From positions 204,844-268,843 of the forward strand of contig NZ_KB849797.1 in the NCBI RefSeq assembly GCF_000369045.1: a stretch of DNA of 64,000 nucleotides, given 5' to 3'. Of this stretch, positions 46,989 through 56,372 are shown one piece after another. Position numbers and translations under genes: made by a program. Source of the stretch: Acinetobacter pittii ATCC 19004 = CIP 70.29 (GTDB lineage: Bacteria > Pseudomonadota > Gammaproteobacteria > Pseudomonadales > Moraxellaceae). Under the pieces are notes generated by a model. That model was not told where the DNA came from. It ran no database searches and worked only from the letters and a program-made list of their open reading frames with translations. Numbering within the stretch: position 1 is the stretch's first letter; each line of letters opens with the position of its first letter.

Positions 46989-49900
46989 ATGAAACGTATG
47001 TTGATTAATGCAACTCACGCAGAAGAAGTCCGCGTTGCACTTATCACTGGTAATCGTCTTTACGATTTTGATTTAGAGAATCGTACCCGAGAACAGAAAA
47101 AATCCAATATCTATAAAGGCCATGTAACCCGCGTAGAACCATCTTTAGAAGCTGTTTTTGTTGAATACGGCGCAGGCCGTCAAGGCTTCTTGTCTATGCG
47201 CGAAATTGCTAACAGTTATTTCCAAGCAGACCCACGACAAACTTCAAACATTCGTGAACTTATCACTGAAGGTACTGAATTACTTGTTCAAGTCGAAAAA
47301 GAAGAACGTGGCAATAAAGGTGCAGCTCTTTCTACCTTTATTTCACTTGCAGGACGTTATTTGGTTCTTATGCCAAACAACCCGAAAGGTGGCGGTATTA
47401 GTCGTCAAATTTCAGGTTCTGTACGTGAAGAGCTAAAAGAGATTCTAGCTTCTTTAAATTTACCACGTGGTATGAGCGTTATTGTACGTACCGCTGGTAT
47501 TGGCCGTACCCAAGAAGAATTACAGTTAGACTTACAGCATTTGCTTGACCTTTGGGCACAAATCCAAGGCACAGCAAGCTCTGGTCCTTCTCCAATGCTG
47601 GTTCATCAAGAAGCTGGTGTTGTTACTCGCGCTATCCGCGATTATTTACGTGATGATGTTGCAGAAATTTTAATTGATAGCGAACAGGCTTATAACGAAG
47701 CTTATAACTTTGTTAAAGCAGTGATGCCTCGTCAATTAGACAAACTTAAAACTTATACTTTAAACGAGCCATTGTTTGCTCATTTTGGTATTGAAAGTCA
47801 AATTCAAACTGCTTATGAACGTGAAGTAAAACTTCCTTCTGGCGGTTCAATCGTGATTGACCAGACCGAAGCTTTAGTTTCAATCGACATTAACTCTGCG
47901 AAATCGACTCGTGGACATGACGTTGAAGAAACTGCGCTTAATACTAATTTAGAAGCAGCAGAAGAAATTGCTCGCCAACTTCGTCTTCGTGACATTGGTG
48001 GTTTAGTTGTAATCGACTTCATTGATATGACTAAAGAGCGCAACCAACGTATGGTTGAAGCAAAACTTCGTGAAGCAACTCAAAGCGATCGCGCACGTAT
48101 TCAGTTTGGCCAACTTTCTCGTTTTGGCTTAATGGAAATGAGCCGTCAACGCTTACGTCCATCTCTTGAAGAAGCAACAGGTTATGTGTGCCCACGCTGT
48201 CATGGTACAGGCATGGTTCGTGACTTACGCTCACTTTCGCTTTCTATTATGCGTAAAGTAGAAGAGATCGCGCTTCGTGAACGTCATGGTGAAGTTCAGG
48301 TTGAAGTTCCAGTTGAAATTGCAGCCTTCTTGCTTAATGAAAAACGCCATAGTTTGGTGTATTTAGAGCAAACTTCTAGTGTTCGTGTGACTGTTTTGCC
48401 TCACCCGCACTTAGAAACACCTCACTACGAAATTCAGTACAATCCAGATGGATTTGCCCCATCTAGCTACGAACGTACTGAAGCAACTCGTTCAAGTGAA
48501 AAAGAGTTAGGTTATGAATCTTCTGAATGGCATTTAGAAGAAGCTGATCATGGCCATACTCATGCAGCCCCTGCTGCCAATAACGCAGCTAATCAAAAGA
48601 AAGTAAATCAAGCGGCTCAACCTGCTGCTCAGGCAAGCGCTCAAAAAGCAGCAAGCCCATGTGCATGGTTAGAAAACCTTTTTGTTCAAAAACAAGCTCA
48701 AACAGTTGATCAATCTCGCTCAGCACAAAATGCTGCTGCTGCAATTGAACAAATGGTGAATACAGGCGCTGTTAGCCGTGGGCAGTTTGGACAAGTTGTA
48801 GCACCAGCTGTTGCTGAAGTTACTTCGGCTCCATCTAACAATGCTTATATTTCTCAATCTCCTGTTAAGCAGGAAGCACGTGAGAATGTTGAAAAAGACG
48901 ATAAAGTACAACAGCAGCGTCCAAACAACAAAAAACGTAAGCACAAAGAGCAACGTGAACAACATCAGCACCACCACAATCAAGAACCACAGCAACAACA
49001 GGTTCATGAAGAGGTTGTACAGTTATCACGCCAAGAGCAACGTGAATTAAAACGTCAACAAAAGCGTCAACAGCAAGACCAGCCGCATGCACAACATCAA
49101 AATGATGGGCAACAAGCTGAACATGCTGTACCACGTCGTGACCGTAATAACCAACAACGTCCAAACCGTCCGAATCGCCACCGCGATCCAAGCGTATTAA
49201 ATGAAAATCAAAATACGCCGGCACCAGCAGTTGTTGATGAAAAACAAATTAAGGTTGATTTGATTGATGCTCCACAGCATGAAGTCATGAATACAGCCTT
49301 AGTCATCAATGTTGATCAAGCACAAAGCGAAATTATTGCTTTAACGCCTGAGCAACCTATTGAACGCCCTGAAAAAGCACCTGTTGTTGAAGCTACTCAA
49401 GAACCAGCTCCAGCACCAGTTGTGGCAGTGGAAGAGACGGTAACTGCTGAAGCAGAAGTTCCTCAACCAAAGGCTGAGAAAACTCAACCGCAAATTCAAC
49501 GTGCAAGTAATGATCCTCGTATGCGTCGCCGTGAACAACGCAATGCAAAACGTGCTAAAGCTGCTGCACCATCAATTGCCCCATCGCAAATTCCAACGTT
49601 GGCGCAATATACAATTGGTAGCTTGATCCGTCATGTTTACGGTGAAGACTGCACAGTACTGATTGAACAGTTTGGTTTAGTTCCAACATTCAATCGTGCA
49701 TTGCAAAAATTTGCAGAGCAATACGCAAGTACTCTAGTGACTGAAGTCGCAACTGAAGCTGAAGACAAAAAGCCTGTTACTCGTGATGCCGAGCTTCCAA
49801 GCAATAAGCCTTCACAAGAAGCAGAACCTGCGCCAGTACTTCCATTGACGCCACCAAAAGAAGCGACACCACGAGTTGCTAATGATCCGCGTGAACGCCG

Positions 49901-50309
49901 TCGTTTAGCGAAACTTGCAGCTGAACAAGCTTTTGAGCAAGTTAAACAACATTCTGCACCAGAAGAAGCTGCCCCTGTAGCTGAGACTGTGCAAGAAGCC
50001 GTTGTTGCTCCTACTGCTGAAACACAAGCACCTGTTGAATCAAAACAACAACCGCTTGAGCTTGATCAGCAAGTTGAAGTAGTAGCTAATGTAGAAGAGA
50101 CACCAGCTGAACCTGTAGTAGAGGCTCCGGTTGCAAAACAGCCAAAAGCAGCTGCAAAAGCCAAAGCAGCTACAGAACAAGCTGTAGAGCCAACTGAAGC
50201 TCCTGCCGAGAGTGAATCAGAAGATTCTAAAGCTGATAAGGACAAACCAAGTCGTCCTCGTCGCCCTCGCGGCCGTCCACCAAAGAAAGCAAATCCTGTA
50301 GCTGAGTAA
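46989..50309 (+). CDS. rne: Ribonuclease E
   Basis: Endonuclease at the core of mRNA decay and rRNA/tRNA processing. The 1106-residue protein has an S1 domain, a 5'-sensor/RNase H-like region and a DNase I-like catalytic site with Asp300 and Asp343, then the Zn-link Cys401 and Cys404 (CPRC) that tetramerises it. From about residue 510 it is disordered, rich in Gln, Ala, Glu and Arg, and acts as degradosome scaffold. It contains two copies of NDPRxRRR (Asn841, Asn965) and a C-terminal [10 protein letters not shown] start at the ATG at 46989 (MKRMLINA), preceded by AGGTG, not at the in-frame start at 46959. Strong terminator follows. Confidence 0.97.
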   Translation: MKRMLINATHAEEVRVALITGNRLYDFDLENRTREQKKSNIYKGHVTRVEPSLEAVFVEYGAGRQGFLSMREIANSYFQADPRQTSNIRELITEGTELLVQVEKEERGNKGAALSTFISLAGRYLVLMPNNPKGGGISRQISGSVREELKEILASLNLPRGMSVIVRTAGIGRTQEELQLDLQHLLDLWAQIQGTASSGPSPMLVHQEAGVVTRAIRDYLRDDVAEILIDSEQAYNEAYNFVKAVMPRQLDKLKTYTLNEPLFAHFGIESQIQTAYEREVKLPSGGSIVIDQTEALVSIDINSAKSTRGHDVEETALNTNLEAAEEIARQLRLRDIGGLVVIDFIDMTKERNQRMVEAKLREATQSDRARIQFGQLSRFGLMEMSRQRLRPSLEEATGYVCPRCHGTGMVRDLRSLSLSIMRKVEEIALRERHGEVQVEVPVEIAAFLLNEKRHSLVYLEQTSSVRVTVLPHPHLETPHYEIQYNPDGFAPSSYERTEATRSSEKELGYESSEWHLEEADHGHTHAAPAANNAANQKKVNQAAQPAAQASAQKAASPCAWLENLFVQKQAQTVDQSRSAQNAAAAIEQMVNTGAVSRGQFGQVVAPAVAEVTSAPSNNAYISQSPVKQEARENVEKDDKVQQQRPNNKKRKHKEQREQHQHHHNQEPQQQQVHEEVVQLSRQEQRELKRQQKRQQQDQPHAQHQNDGQQAEHAVPRRDRNNQQRPNRPNRHRDPSVLNENQNTPAPAVVDEKQIKVDLIDAPQHEVMNTALVINVDQAQSEIIALTPEQPIERPEKAPVVEATQEPAPAPVVAVEETVTAEAEVPQPKAEKTQPQIQRASNDPRMRRREQRNAKRAKAAAPSIAPSQIPTLAQYTIGSLIRHVYGEDCTVLIEQFGLVPTFNRALQKFAEQYASTLVTEVATEAEDKKPVTRDAELPSNKPSQEAEPAPVLPLTPPKEATPRVANDPRERRRLAKLAAEQAFEQVKQHSAPEEAAPVAETVQEAVVAPTAETQAPVESKQQPLELDQQVEVVANVEETPAEPVVEAPVAKQPKAAAKAKAATEQAVEPTEAPAESESEDSKADKDKPSRPRRPRGRPPKKANPVAE

Positions 50310-50340
50310 ATCATTTGCTCAATTGCAGCTAATTTAAACA

Positions 50341-50372
50341 AACCTAGTCATTTCGATGACTAGGTTTTTTTT
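50341..50372 (+). terminator. Terminator after rne
   Basis: The stem AACCTAGTCAT/ATGACTAGGTT with loop TTCG (an extra-stable tetraloop) is followed by a long T-run. Confidence 0.95.
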
Positions 50373-50500
50373 GTTATTTTTAACCAATTAGGTTGATTGC
50401 ACTAGAAGAAAAGTTTTAAAAGCATGGTGAACCATGAAAAATACTGTACTTTTGCCAACGCAACCTTTTTTGGATTGATCGAAAAATAAATAGGATTGAT

Positions 50501-52342
50501 ATGAGCCAGACAACACAGACCGATATCATTACGCTTGGGGATGTTGCCACTAGACTTCCTAGCTTCATTCCCAAAGTACCCCATATCCTGAATGGTCTTA
50601 AACAGGCTTATTTAAGAACAGCAAATACACCAACTGGATTAGGTGTAGCTTTTGAGAAAGCTGTTAAGCGAAATCCGAAAGGTATTGCTTTATTATTTGA
50701 AGATCAAAGTTACTCATATGAAGCTTTAAATGAATGGGCTAACCAGATTTCTCACTATTATTTATCTCTCGGCGCACGTAAAGGTGATGTGATTGCCGTA
50801 ATGGTTGAGAACCGTTCTGAGCTTATTGCCACTATTGTGGGCTTAGCTAAAATTGGGGTAACGATTGCGCTTGTAAATACATCTCAAGTCGGTAAAGTTC
50901 TCGCTCATAGTATCAATCTTGTAAAACCAATTGCAGTCATTGCGGGTGAAGAAGTTCGTGCTGCAATTGATGAAATTCGTCAAGACTTAAACGTTCCTAA
51001 AGACCGTTTTCACTGGTTTGCAGATCAGACTACTCGTCAAGATGCAGGAACGGCACCTCAAGGTTATGCCAATCTTGCAATAGAAATTGATCAATTCCCG
51101 AAATTCAATCCATCGACCACACACTCTGTTCATGGTAATGATGGTCTGTTTTATATTTATACTTCGGGAACAACAGGATTACCAAAAGCAGTTATTTTTA
51201 AACATAGTCGCTGGACACTCGCATATGGCACTTATGGCCACATTTTAAACCTTGGCCCAAATGATGTGATGTATGTCACTTTACCGCTGTACCATGCAAC
51301 AGGTGTGGTGGTGTGCTGGTGTGGAGTGATTGCAGGAAGCTCTACGCTTGCCATTCGACGTAAATATTCAACCAGTGCTTTCTGGAAAGATGTTCAGAAG
51401 TTTAATGCGTCTGCAATCGGTTATGTAGGTGAACTTTGCCGTTACTTAATGGATGCTCCAACTACAGAGCTTGACCGTGCTCACCGTGTAACCAAAATGA
51501 TTGGTAACGGCATGCGTCCGAACATCTGGGATAAATTCAAACAGCGTTTTGGTGTTGAAGAAGTTCTTGAACTTTATGCTTCAAGTGAAGGCAATGTCGG
51601 CTTTAGTAATATTTTCAACTTTGATAATACGGTAGGCTTCTCCCCTATGCCGTATGCAGTCATTCAATTTGATAAAGAAAAGAATGAGCCTGTACGCGAT
51701 AAAAATGGCTGGTGCAAAAAAGTTAAAGCAGGTGAAGTCGGTTTATTGGTAGGTAAAATTACCAGTCGCTCTCCATTTGATGGCTATACTGACCCAGAAA
51801 AGAACAAATCTGTGATTCTGCAAGATGTCTTTAAAAAAGGTGACTCATATTTCAACACAGGTGATCTTGTTCGTAATATTGGTTTCCGTCACGCTCAGTT
51901 TGTTGACCGCTTAGGTGATACCTTCCGCTGGAAAGGCGAAAATGTATCTACCACAGAAGTTGAAAACATGGTGTGTGAATATGACAAGATCGCTGAAGCT
52001 GTGGTTTATGGCGTAGAAATTCCAAATACCAATGGTCGTGCAGGTATGGCAGCAATCACACTTGCTGATGGTGCTGAATTAAATGACACTGACTTAACAG
52101 AAATGGTGACTGTATTTAAAAAATGCTTACCTGCTTATGCGGTACCAGTGTTTTTACGTATACAGGCTAAAGTTGAAACCACAGGTACTTTTAAGTACCA
52201 AAAGAATAAATTGAAGGAAGATGCATTTAATCCAAGCAAAACTTCTGAACGTTTACTCGCTTTATTGCCTGGTGAAAGCAGTTACTGTGACATCACAACT
52301 GAAATTTTTGACAACATTCAGGCATATAAATACCGTTTTTAG
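50501..52342 (+). CDS. Long-chain acyl-CoA synthetase (ANL superfamily, FATP-like)
   Basis: Activates a fatty acid to acyl-CoA through an acyl-AMP intermediate. The 613-residue product has the P-loop-like AMP motif YIYTSGTTGLPKA, the ELYASSEGNVGF motif, and the C-terminal GDLVRNIGFRHAQFVDRLGDTFRWKGENVST hinge. The SEGN motif and overall form point to the FATP/very-long-chain group, and the protein has no N-terminal signal. No beta-oxidation gene is adjacent. The tRNA-Lys cluster lies 120 bp downstream. Confidence 0.88.
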   Translation: MSQTTQTDIITLGDVATRLPSFIPKVPHILNGLKQAYLRTANTPTGLGVAFEKAVKRNPKGIALLFEDQSYSYEALNEWANQISHYYLSLGARKGDVIAVMVENRSELIATIVGLAKIGVTIALVNTSQVGKVLAHSINLVKPIAVIAGEEVRAAIDEIRQDLNVPKDRFHWFADQTTRQDAGTAPQGYANLAIEIDQFPKFNPSTTHSVHGNDGLFYIYTSGTTGLPKAVIFKHSRWTLAYGTYGHILNLGPNDVMYVTLPLYHATGVVVCWCGVIAGSSTLAIRRKYSTSAFWKDVQKFNASAIGYVGELCRYLMDAPTTELDRAHRVTKMIGNGMRPNIWDKFKQRFGVEEVLELYASSEGNVGFSNIFNFDNTVGFSPMPYAVIQFDKEKNEPVRDKNGWCKKVKAGEVGLLVGKITSRSPFDGYTDPEKNKSVILQDVFKKGDSYFNTGDLVRNIGFRHAQFVDRLGDTFRWKGENVSTTEVENMVCEYDKIAEAVVYGVEIPNTNGRAGMAAITLADGAELNDTDLTEMVTVFKKCLPAYAVPVFLRIQAKVETTGTFKYQKNKLKEDAFNPSKTSERLLALLPGESSYCDITTEIFDNIQAYKYRF

Positions 52343-52414
52343 TTCATTTTTTAGCCAAACAAGAGGAAATCGTGCTTTTTATAGGCAATCATGCAAATGT
52401 TTTTAAATTTCCTC

Positions 52415-52442
52415 TTGTGTTAGTTGAATAACTTGCTAAAAT
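52415..52442 (+). promoter_or_regulatory. Likely promoter of the tRNA-Lys cluster
   Basis: -35 TTGTGT (52415-52420), 16-bp spacer, -10 TAAAAT (52437-52442), then a GC-containing discriminator ACGCGAC. This resembles promoters of stable RNA genes. The first tRNA starts 20 bp later. Confidence 0.5.
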
Positions 52443-52462
52443 ACGCGACATCAAAACGATAC

Positions 52463-52538
52463 GGGTCGTTAGCTCAGTTGGTAGAGCAGCGGACTTTTAA
52501 TCCGTTGGTCCCGCGTTCGAGTCGCGGACGACCCACCA
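52463..52538 (+). tRNA. tRNA-Lys (TTT), copy 1
   Basis: A 76-base sequence with encoded CCA, a 7-bp acceptor stem (GGGTCGT/ACGACCC), D-loop AGTTGGTAGA, anticodon loop CTTTTAA with anticodon TTT, and T-loop TTCGAGT. It decodes AAA and AAG. It is the first of three identical copies in a tandem. Confidence 0.97.
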
Positions 52539-52560
52539 CTTATCTGTTTTGAACCTATTT

Positions 52561-52636
52561 GGGTCGTTAGCTCAGTTGGTAGAGCAGCGGACTTTTAATC
52601 CGTTGGTCCCGCGTTCGAGTCGCGGACGACCCACCA
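52561..52636 (+). tRNA. tRNA-Lys (TTT), copy 2
   Basis: Identical in all 76 bases to copy 1, including CCA. It starts 98 bp after copy 1. Confidence 0.97.
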
Positions 52637-52658
52637 CTTATCTGTTTTGAACCTATTT

Positions 52659-52734
52659 GGGTCGTTAGCTCAGTTGGTAGAGCAGCGGACTTTTAATCCG
52701 TTGGTCCCGCGTTCGAGTCGCGGACGACCCACCA
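52659..52734 (+). tRNA. tRNA-Lys (TTT), copy 3
   Basis: Identical to copies 1 and 2 and ends the array. A terminator follows 10 bp later, so the three probably form one transcript. Confidence 0.97.
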
Positions 52735-52740
52735 AATTCT

Positions 52741-52773
52741 AAAAAGCCTCTCAGTTCGAGAGGCTTTTTTTAT
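52741..52773 (+). terminator. Terminator of the tRNA-Lys cluster
   Basis: The stem AAAAAGCCTCTC/GAGAGGCTTTTT with loop AGTTC is followed by a T-run. Confidence 0.9.
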
Positions 52774-52797
52774 TGTTAATGTATTTTAGTTTTATGA

Positions 52798-53694
52798 CTA
52801 AAAGATGACGATGCACTTCTTATATAGAACATCCCTAGCCCATTCCATAAAGATTTCCAAACGTTTAGGAATATAACTCCGGTTCGGATATAAAATATTA
52901 AGTGGAAGCGATTGAGCAGTATAGGCGCTTAGTACTTCAACTAAAGTTCCCTGCTCGATTTTATCCTGAACATCGTAGTATGGAAGTTGAATAATTCCCA
53001 AACCTGCAATAGCCGCTGCAATATAGGCTTCCGTATTATTCACGCTTAAAGCACTATCCATCATCACAGCTCCATCTTGATATGAAAATACGCCCTGTTT
53101 TTCTCCTACGGCTCCCGCATAGTTAATGAGTTTGTGTTGAGATAGATCTTCTAATTGTTCAGGAATACCGTACTGTTCTAAATAGTCAGCACTTGCACAG
53201 TTCACCATAATCAAGTTACCAACGAACTTCGCAATTAAACTACTATTATCTAGCTGCCCCACCCGAACAACACAATCGATTCCTTTCTCGATTAAGTCAG
53301 TGATGTCATCAGAGCTATGAAGTTGTAAATGGATATCTGGATAGCGACTATAAAAATCGGGAAGTTCAGGAATAATCACTTGGTGTACGATTCGGCTGGG
53401 CATTGAAATTTTTAGCGTGCCACGGTAATGCTGCTTTTGTGCCTGTATAAGCTGTTCGAGCTGTTCATAATCAAATAATAGATTTTGACACTCAGGTAAT
53501 ATTCGTTGTCCATCTTGAGTGAGACTTACTTTACGCGTAGTACGATGAAATAAGCGTACTCCATAGTGAGTTTCTAACTGTTGAATAGCACTCGTTACTG
53601 TCGAGCGAGGTAAATCAAGCTGATTTGCCACTTCACTAAAGCTTTGTCGTTTAGCGACTTCTGTAAAAATAAAAAATTGCTGCAACCGATCCAT
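52798..53694 (-). CDS. LysR-family transcriptional regulator
   Basis: A 298-residue LTTR: helix-turn-helix FSEVANQLDLPRSTVTSAIQQLE, then the effector domain (HYRGTLKISMPSRIVHQ). It belongs to the large group related to YafC/DmlR/PA0477-like regulators that often sit beside and control short-chain dehydrogenases. It is divergent from the SDR gene with a 112-bp shared promoter region, which makes that gene its likely target. The co-inducer is unknown. Confidence 0.9.
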   Translation of the reverse strand: MDRLQQFFIFTEVAKRQSFSEVANQLDLPRSTVTSAIQQLETHYGVRLFHRTTRKVSLTQDGQRILPECQNLLFDYEQLEQLIQAQKQHYRGTLKISMPSRIVHQVIIPELPDFYSRYPDIHLQLHSSDDITDLIEKGIDCVVRVGQLDNSSLIAKFVGNLIMVNCASADYLEQYGIPEQLEDLSQHKLINYAGAVGEKQGVFSYQDGAVMMDSALSVNNTEAYIAAAIAGLGIIQLPYYDVQDKIEQGTLVEVLSAYTAQSLPLNILYPNRSYIPKRLEIFMEWARDVLYKKCIVIF

Positions 53695-53806
53695 TTAATT
53701 GTTCGTATTTTTTGAATAGTTAAACCAAACTAGCATAATTGATCAAAAATTACCGCCAATCTAGACTAAAAACACATTAAAACAAGTCATCATAGGAACA
53801 ACCATC

Positions 53807-54562
53807 ATGACAACTCATACTCTGAAAGATAAAGTTGTACTGATTACGGGCGGTGCAAAAAACTTAGGTGGACTGATTAGCCGCAGGTTTGCAGAACAAG
53901 GCGCAAAAATTGCAATTCACTACAATAGCGCTGAAACTCAAGCAGATGCAGAACAGACACTTGCAGATGTAACAGCATTCGGTGTAGATGCCGTTTTAAT
54001 TCAGGCAGACCTAACGGATATTGATAATATCGAAAAGCTATTCTTAGACACTAAGCAGCATTTTGGCGGAATTGATATTGCCATTAATACAGTTGGAAAG
54101 GTTTTAAAGAAATCTTTTTTAGATACCACAGAACAAGAGTTTGATAGCATGAGCGATATCAACTCAAAAATTGCCTATTTCTTTATTCAATCGGCAGGTC
54201 GTCATTTAAATGACGGCGGCAAGATTTGTTCAATCGTGACTTCTCTTCTTGCAGCCTACACTGGACTCTATTCAACCTATGAAGGTTTAAAAGCACCTGT
54301 TGAGCATTACACACGTGCTGCATCAAAAGAATTTGGTGATCGTCAGATTTCTGTGACTGCTGTTGCACCTGGGCCTATGGATACACCTTTCTTTTATGGT
54401 CAGGAATCTGCCGAAGCAGTGGCTTACCATAAATCAGCTTCAGCTTTAGGTGGACTCACCAAAATTGAAGATATTGAACCTCTAGTTCGCTTTTTGGTAA
54501 CTGATGGTTGGTGGATTACAGGACAGACTATTTTTGCAAACGGCGGCTATACCACTCGCTAA
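53807..54562 (+). CDS. Short-chain dehydrogenase/reductase
   Basis: A 251-residue classical SDR with a variant glycine motif TGGAKNLGG (residues 14-22), an AINTVG strand (corresponding to NAG), the catalytic Tyr-x3-Lys in STYEGLK, and a Ser in IVTSLLA. The conserved Pro-Gly in APGPMDTPFF follows. It is probably an NAD(P)H-dependent oxidoreductase; substrate unknown. Divergent LysR gene upstream is the likely regulator. It converges on hemW through a terminator. Confidence 0.9.
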   Translation: MTTHTLKDKVVLITGGAKNLGGLISRRFAEQGAKIAIHYNSAETQADAEQTLADVTAFGVDAVLIQADLTDIDNIEKLFLDTKQHFGGIDIAINTVGKVLKKSFLDTTEQEFDSMSDINSKIAYFFIQSAGRHLNDGGKICSIVTSLLAAYTGLYSTYEGLKAPVEHYTRAASKEFGDRQISVTAVAPGPMDTPFFYGQESAEAVAYHKSASALGGLTKIEDIEPLVRFLVTDGWWITGQTIFANGGYTTR

Positions 54563-54565
54563 AAT

Positions 54566-54598
54566 AAAAAAAGCCGCATCTGATGACGCGGCTTTTAG
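54566..54598. terminator. Bidirectional terminator between the SDR gene and hemW
   Basis: The stem AAAAGCCGC/GCGGCTTTT with an inner loop ATCTGATGAC is flanked by A- and T-runs. Confidence 0.85.
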
Positions 54599-54607
54599 TT
54601 TGTTTAA

Positions 54608-55762
54608 TTATAAAAACTCTTCAAGCACTGAGTTTAAGAAAATATGGCCTTGCTCCGTACAGGCTAAACGGGAAACATCATCTACCAGTAGTTTTCTAGC
54701 TCGTAGAGAAGTGAGTACTTCATTTAAGTGACCCAGGCTTAAACCTGTACGCTGCTCATATAACTCAGCTTTTACACCATCATTTAGACGTAAAGCATTC
54801 ATCATAAACTCAAAAGGTAGCTCTTCTGCCTCAATCTTTTTCATTTGCAAATGTTCGGCTGGAACCTTAGCCAAATAGTCTTTTGGCAAACGAGTCTTTT
54901 GGAAACGATATACACCATCTGGTCGGATTACTTTGCCATGTGCCCCTGCACCAATCGCAAGGTAATCACCAAATTCCCAATAATTTAAATTATGAGCTGA
55001 AGGCTGCTCTTTACGCCAAGCCGACACTTCATAATTTATAAAACCATTGGCTTTTAGATAAGCTTCACCCTGCTCTTGAATATCTTCTAACACCTCATCT
55101 TGAGGTAAAACGGGCTGCGTACGGAAGAATATGGTGTTTGGCTCAATAGTCAGTTGATACCAACTGATATGTGTCGCGCCATGCTCTACAGCCATCTTTA
55201 AATCATAAAGTGCTTGCTCTAGCGTTTGCTCAGGTAGGCCATGCATTAAATCGACATTAACTCGCTTAAAGCCTGCTTGTCGTGCCTGCTCAATTGCATC
55301 CATAGCATTGTTGACTGAATGAATACGCCCAAGCTTTTGCAAGTGCTCTGTATTAAAAGTCTGCACACCAATCGATAAACGGTTAATACCTGCTTCTAAA
55401 TAGCCTGCAAACGGATCATGTTCTAGTGTTCCGGGATTTGCCTCTAGGGTGATTTCACAGCCATCTTCAAATTTGAGCAATGACTTAAGCTGTTCAAACA
55501 GCCACGCATAGCCTTTAGCAGAAATAAGTGAAGGCGTTCCACCACCAATAAATACACTATGAATTGAACGTCCCTGAGCCATCTCAACTTGAGTTTCAAA
55601 GTCGGCCACCAACGCCTTTAAATAGGTTTGCTCGAGTTCTGCCGAAAGCGCTCCATCTGGTACGGCATGCGAGTTAAAGTCACAATATGGACATTTACGC
55701 ACGCACCAAGGCATATGGATATATAAAGATAAAGGAACAGAAGCAGGATTTAATACGGCCAA
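54608..55762 (-). CDS. hemW: HemW (coproporphyrinogen III oxidase-like radical SAM protein)
   Basis: Radical SAM protein that binds haem and is proposed to insert it into target proteins. It contains the Cys motif HMPWCVRKCPYCDF (CxxxCxxC) near residue 20, GGGTPSLI for SAM binding, and the HemW C-terminal domain (VSRLACTEQGHIFLN). It is 384 residues long. The frame's best start is a TTG at 55762, since the first ATG lies inside the cluster motif; no clear Shine-Dalgarno is seen. It lacks the additional N-terminal features of HemN. Confidence 0.93.
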   Translation of the reverse strand: MAVLNPASVPLSLYIHMPWCVRKCPYCDFNSHAVPDGALSAELEQTYLKALVADFETQVEMAQGRSIHSVFIGGGTPSLISAKGYAWLFEQLKSLLKFEDGCEITLEANPGTLEHDPFAGYLEAGINRLSIGVQTFNTEHLQKLGRIHSVNNAMDAIEQARQAGFKRVNVDLMHGLPEQTLEQALYDLKMAVEHGATHISWYQLTIEPNTIFFRTQPVLPQDEVLEDIQEQGEAYLKANGFINYEVSAWRKEQPSAHNLNYWEFGDYLAIGAGAHGKVIRPDGVYRFQKTRLPKDYLAKVPAEHLQMKKIEAEELPFEFMMNALRLNDGVKAELYEQRTGLSLGHLNEVLTSLRARKLLVDDVSRLACTEQGHIFLNSVLEEFL

Positions 55763-55878
55763 GGAGCAGGTCCAATTTACACAATATTTCTATTTTAACA
55801 TGACTGCATCAATGGGCTTATGAAAACATACCTTAATTGCTTTAGACTGTTTTTAAACATACTTAAATATTGATAAAA

Positions 55879-56340
55879 ATGATGAAATTCTCTAGTCAAC
55901 TTTTCCTGATCTTACCTCTAGCTATGGGAATCGGTGTTGCCATGGCTTTTCAGACTGCAATCAATGCTCAACTGCGCGAGCAACTACACTCACCGTTGCA
56001 AGCAGCTTTATTATCATTTTTCATAGGTACTATTGTTTTAGCCGTTATGGTTTTTTTCCAAAGTGCCGAAAAGCCCTCTTTAAGTGAAATATCAAATATT
56101 CCATGGCTTCTTTGGACAGGAGGATTCCTTGGGGTTTATGCAATTAGCATGAGCATTTATACTGCACCTAAACTTGGTTTTTTAACCTTTACAGGGCTAG
56201 TCGTTTTTGGGCAATTGCTCATTTCAATGTTGCTTGACCATTTTGGTTGGTTAGGTACAGAAAAGACACCTGTTACATGGCAACGGTTTCTGGGTGGCGT
56301 GATCATCTTTGTCGGTGTGTTACTCACTTTGCAACGTTAG
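55879..56340 (+). CDS. YdcZ/DUF606-type DMT-superfamily transporter
   Basis: A hydrophobic protein of about 153 residues with four to five membrane segments (LILPLAMGIGVAMAF; LLSFFIGTIVLAVMVFF; FLTFTGLVVFGQLLISM; FLGGVIIFVGVLLTL), matching half-size DMT/DUF606 proteins, which often act as dimers. The start is unclear: ATGs at 55879 and 55882 or a TTG at 55870, none with a good Shine-Dalgarno. The MATE gene begins 33 bp after its stop, so they may be one operon. Confidence 0.75.
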   Translation: MMKFSSQLFLILPLAMGIGVAMAFQTAINAQLREQLHSPLQAALLSFFIGTIVLAVMVFFQSAEKPSLSEISNIPWLLWTGGFLGVYAISMSIYTAPKLGFLTFTGLVVFGQLLISMLLDHFGWLGTEKTPVTWQRFLGGVIIFVGVLLTLQR

Positions 56341-56372
56341 CTTCATTTTTATATTTAAAAAGAGTACCTTTT

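Larger units (their letters stand above)
52463..52734 (+). repeat. 98-bp tandem repeat of the tRNA-Lys unit
   Basis: tRNA starts are at 52463, 52561 and 52659, i.e. exactly 98 bp apart. The spacers (52539-52560 and 52637-52658) are identical to each other. The array is two full units plus a third tRNA whose downstream sequence differs after the CCA. Confidence 0.95.
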
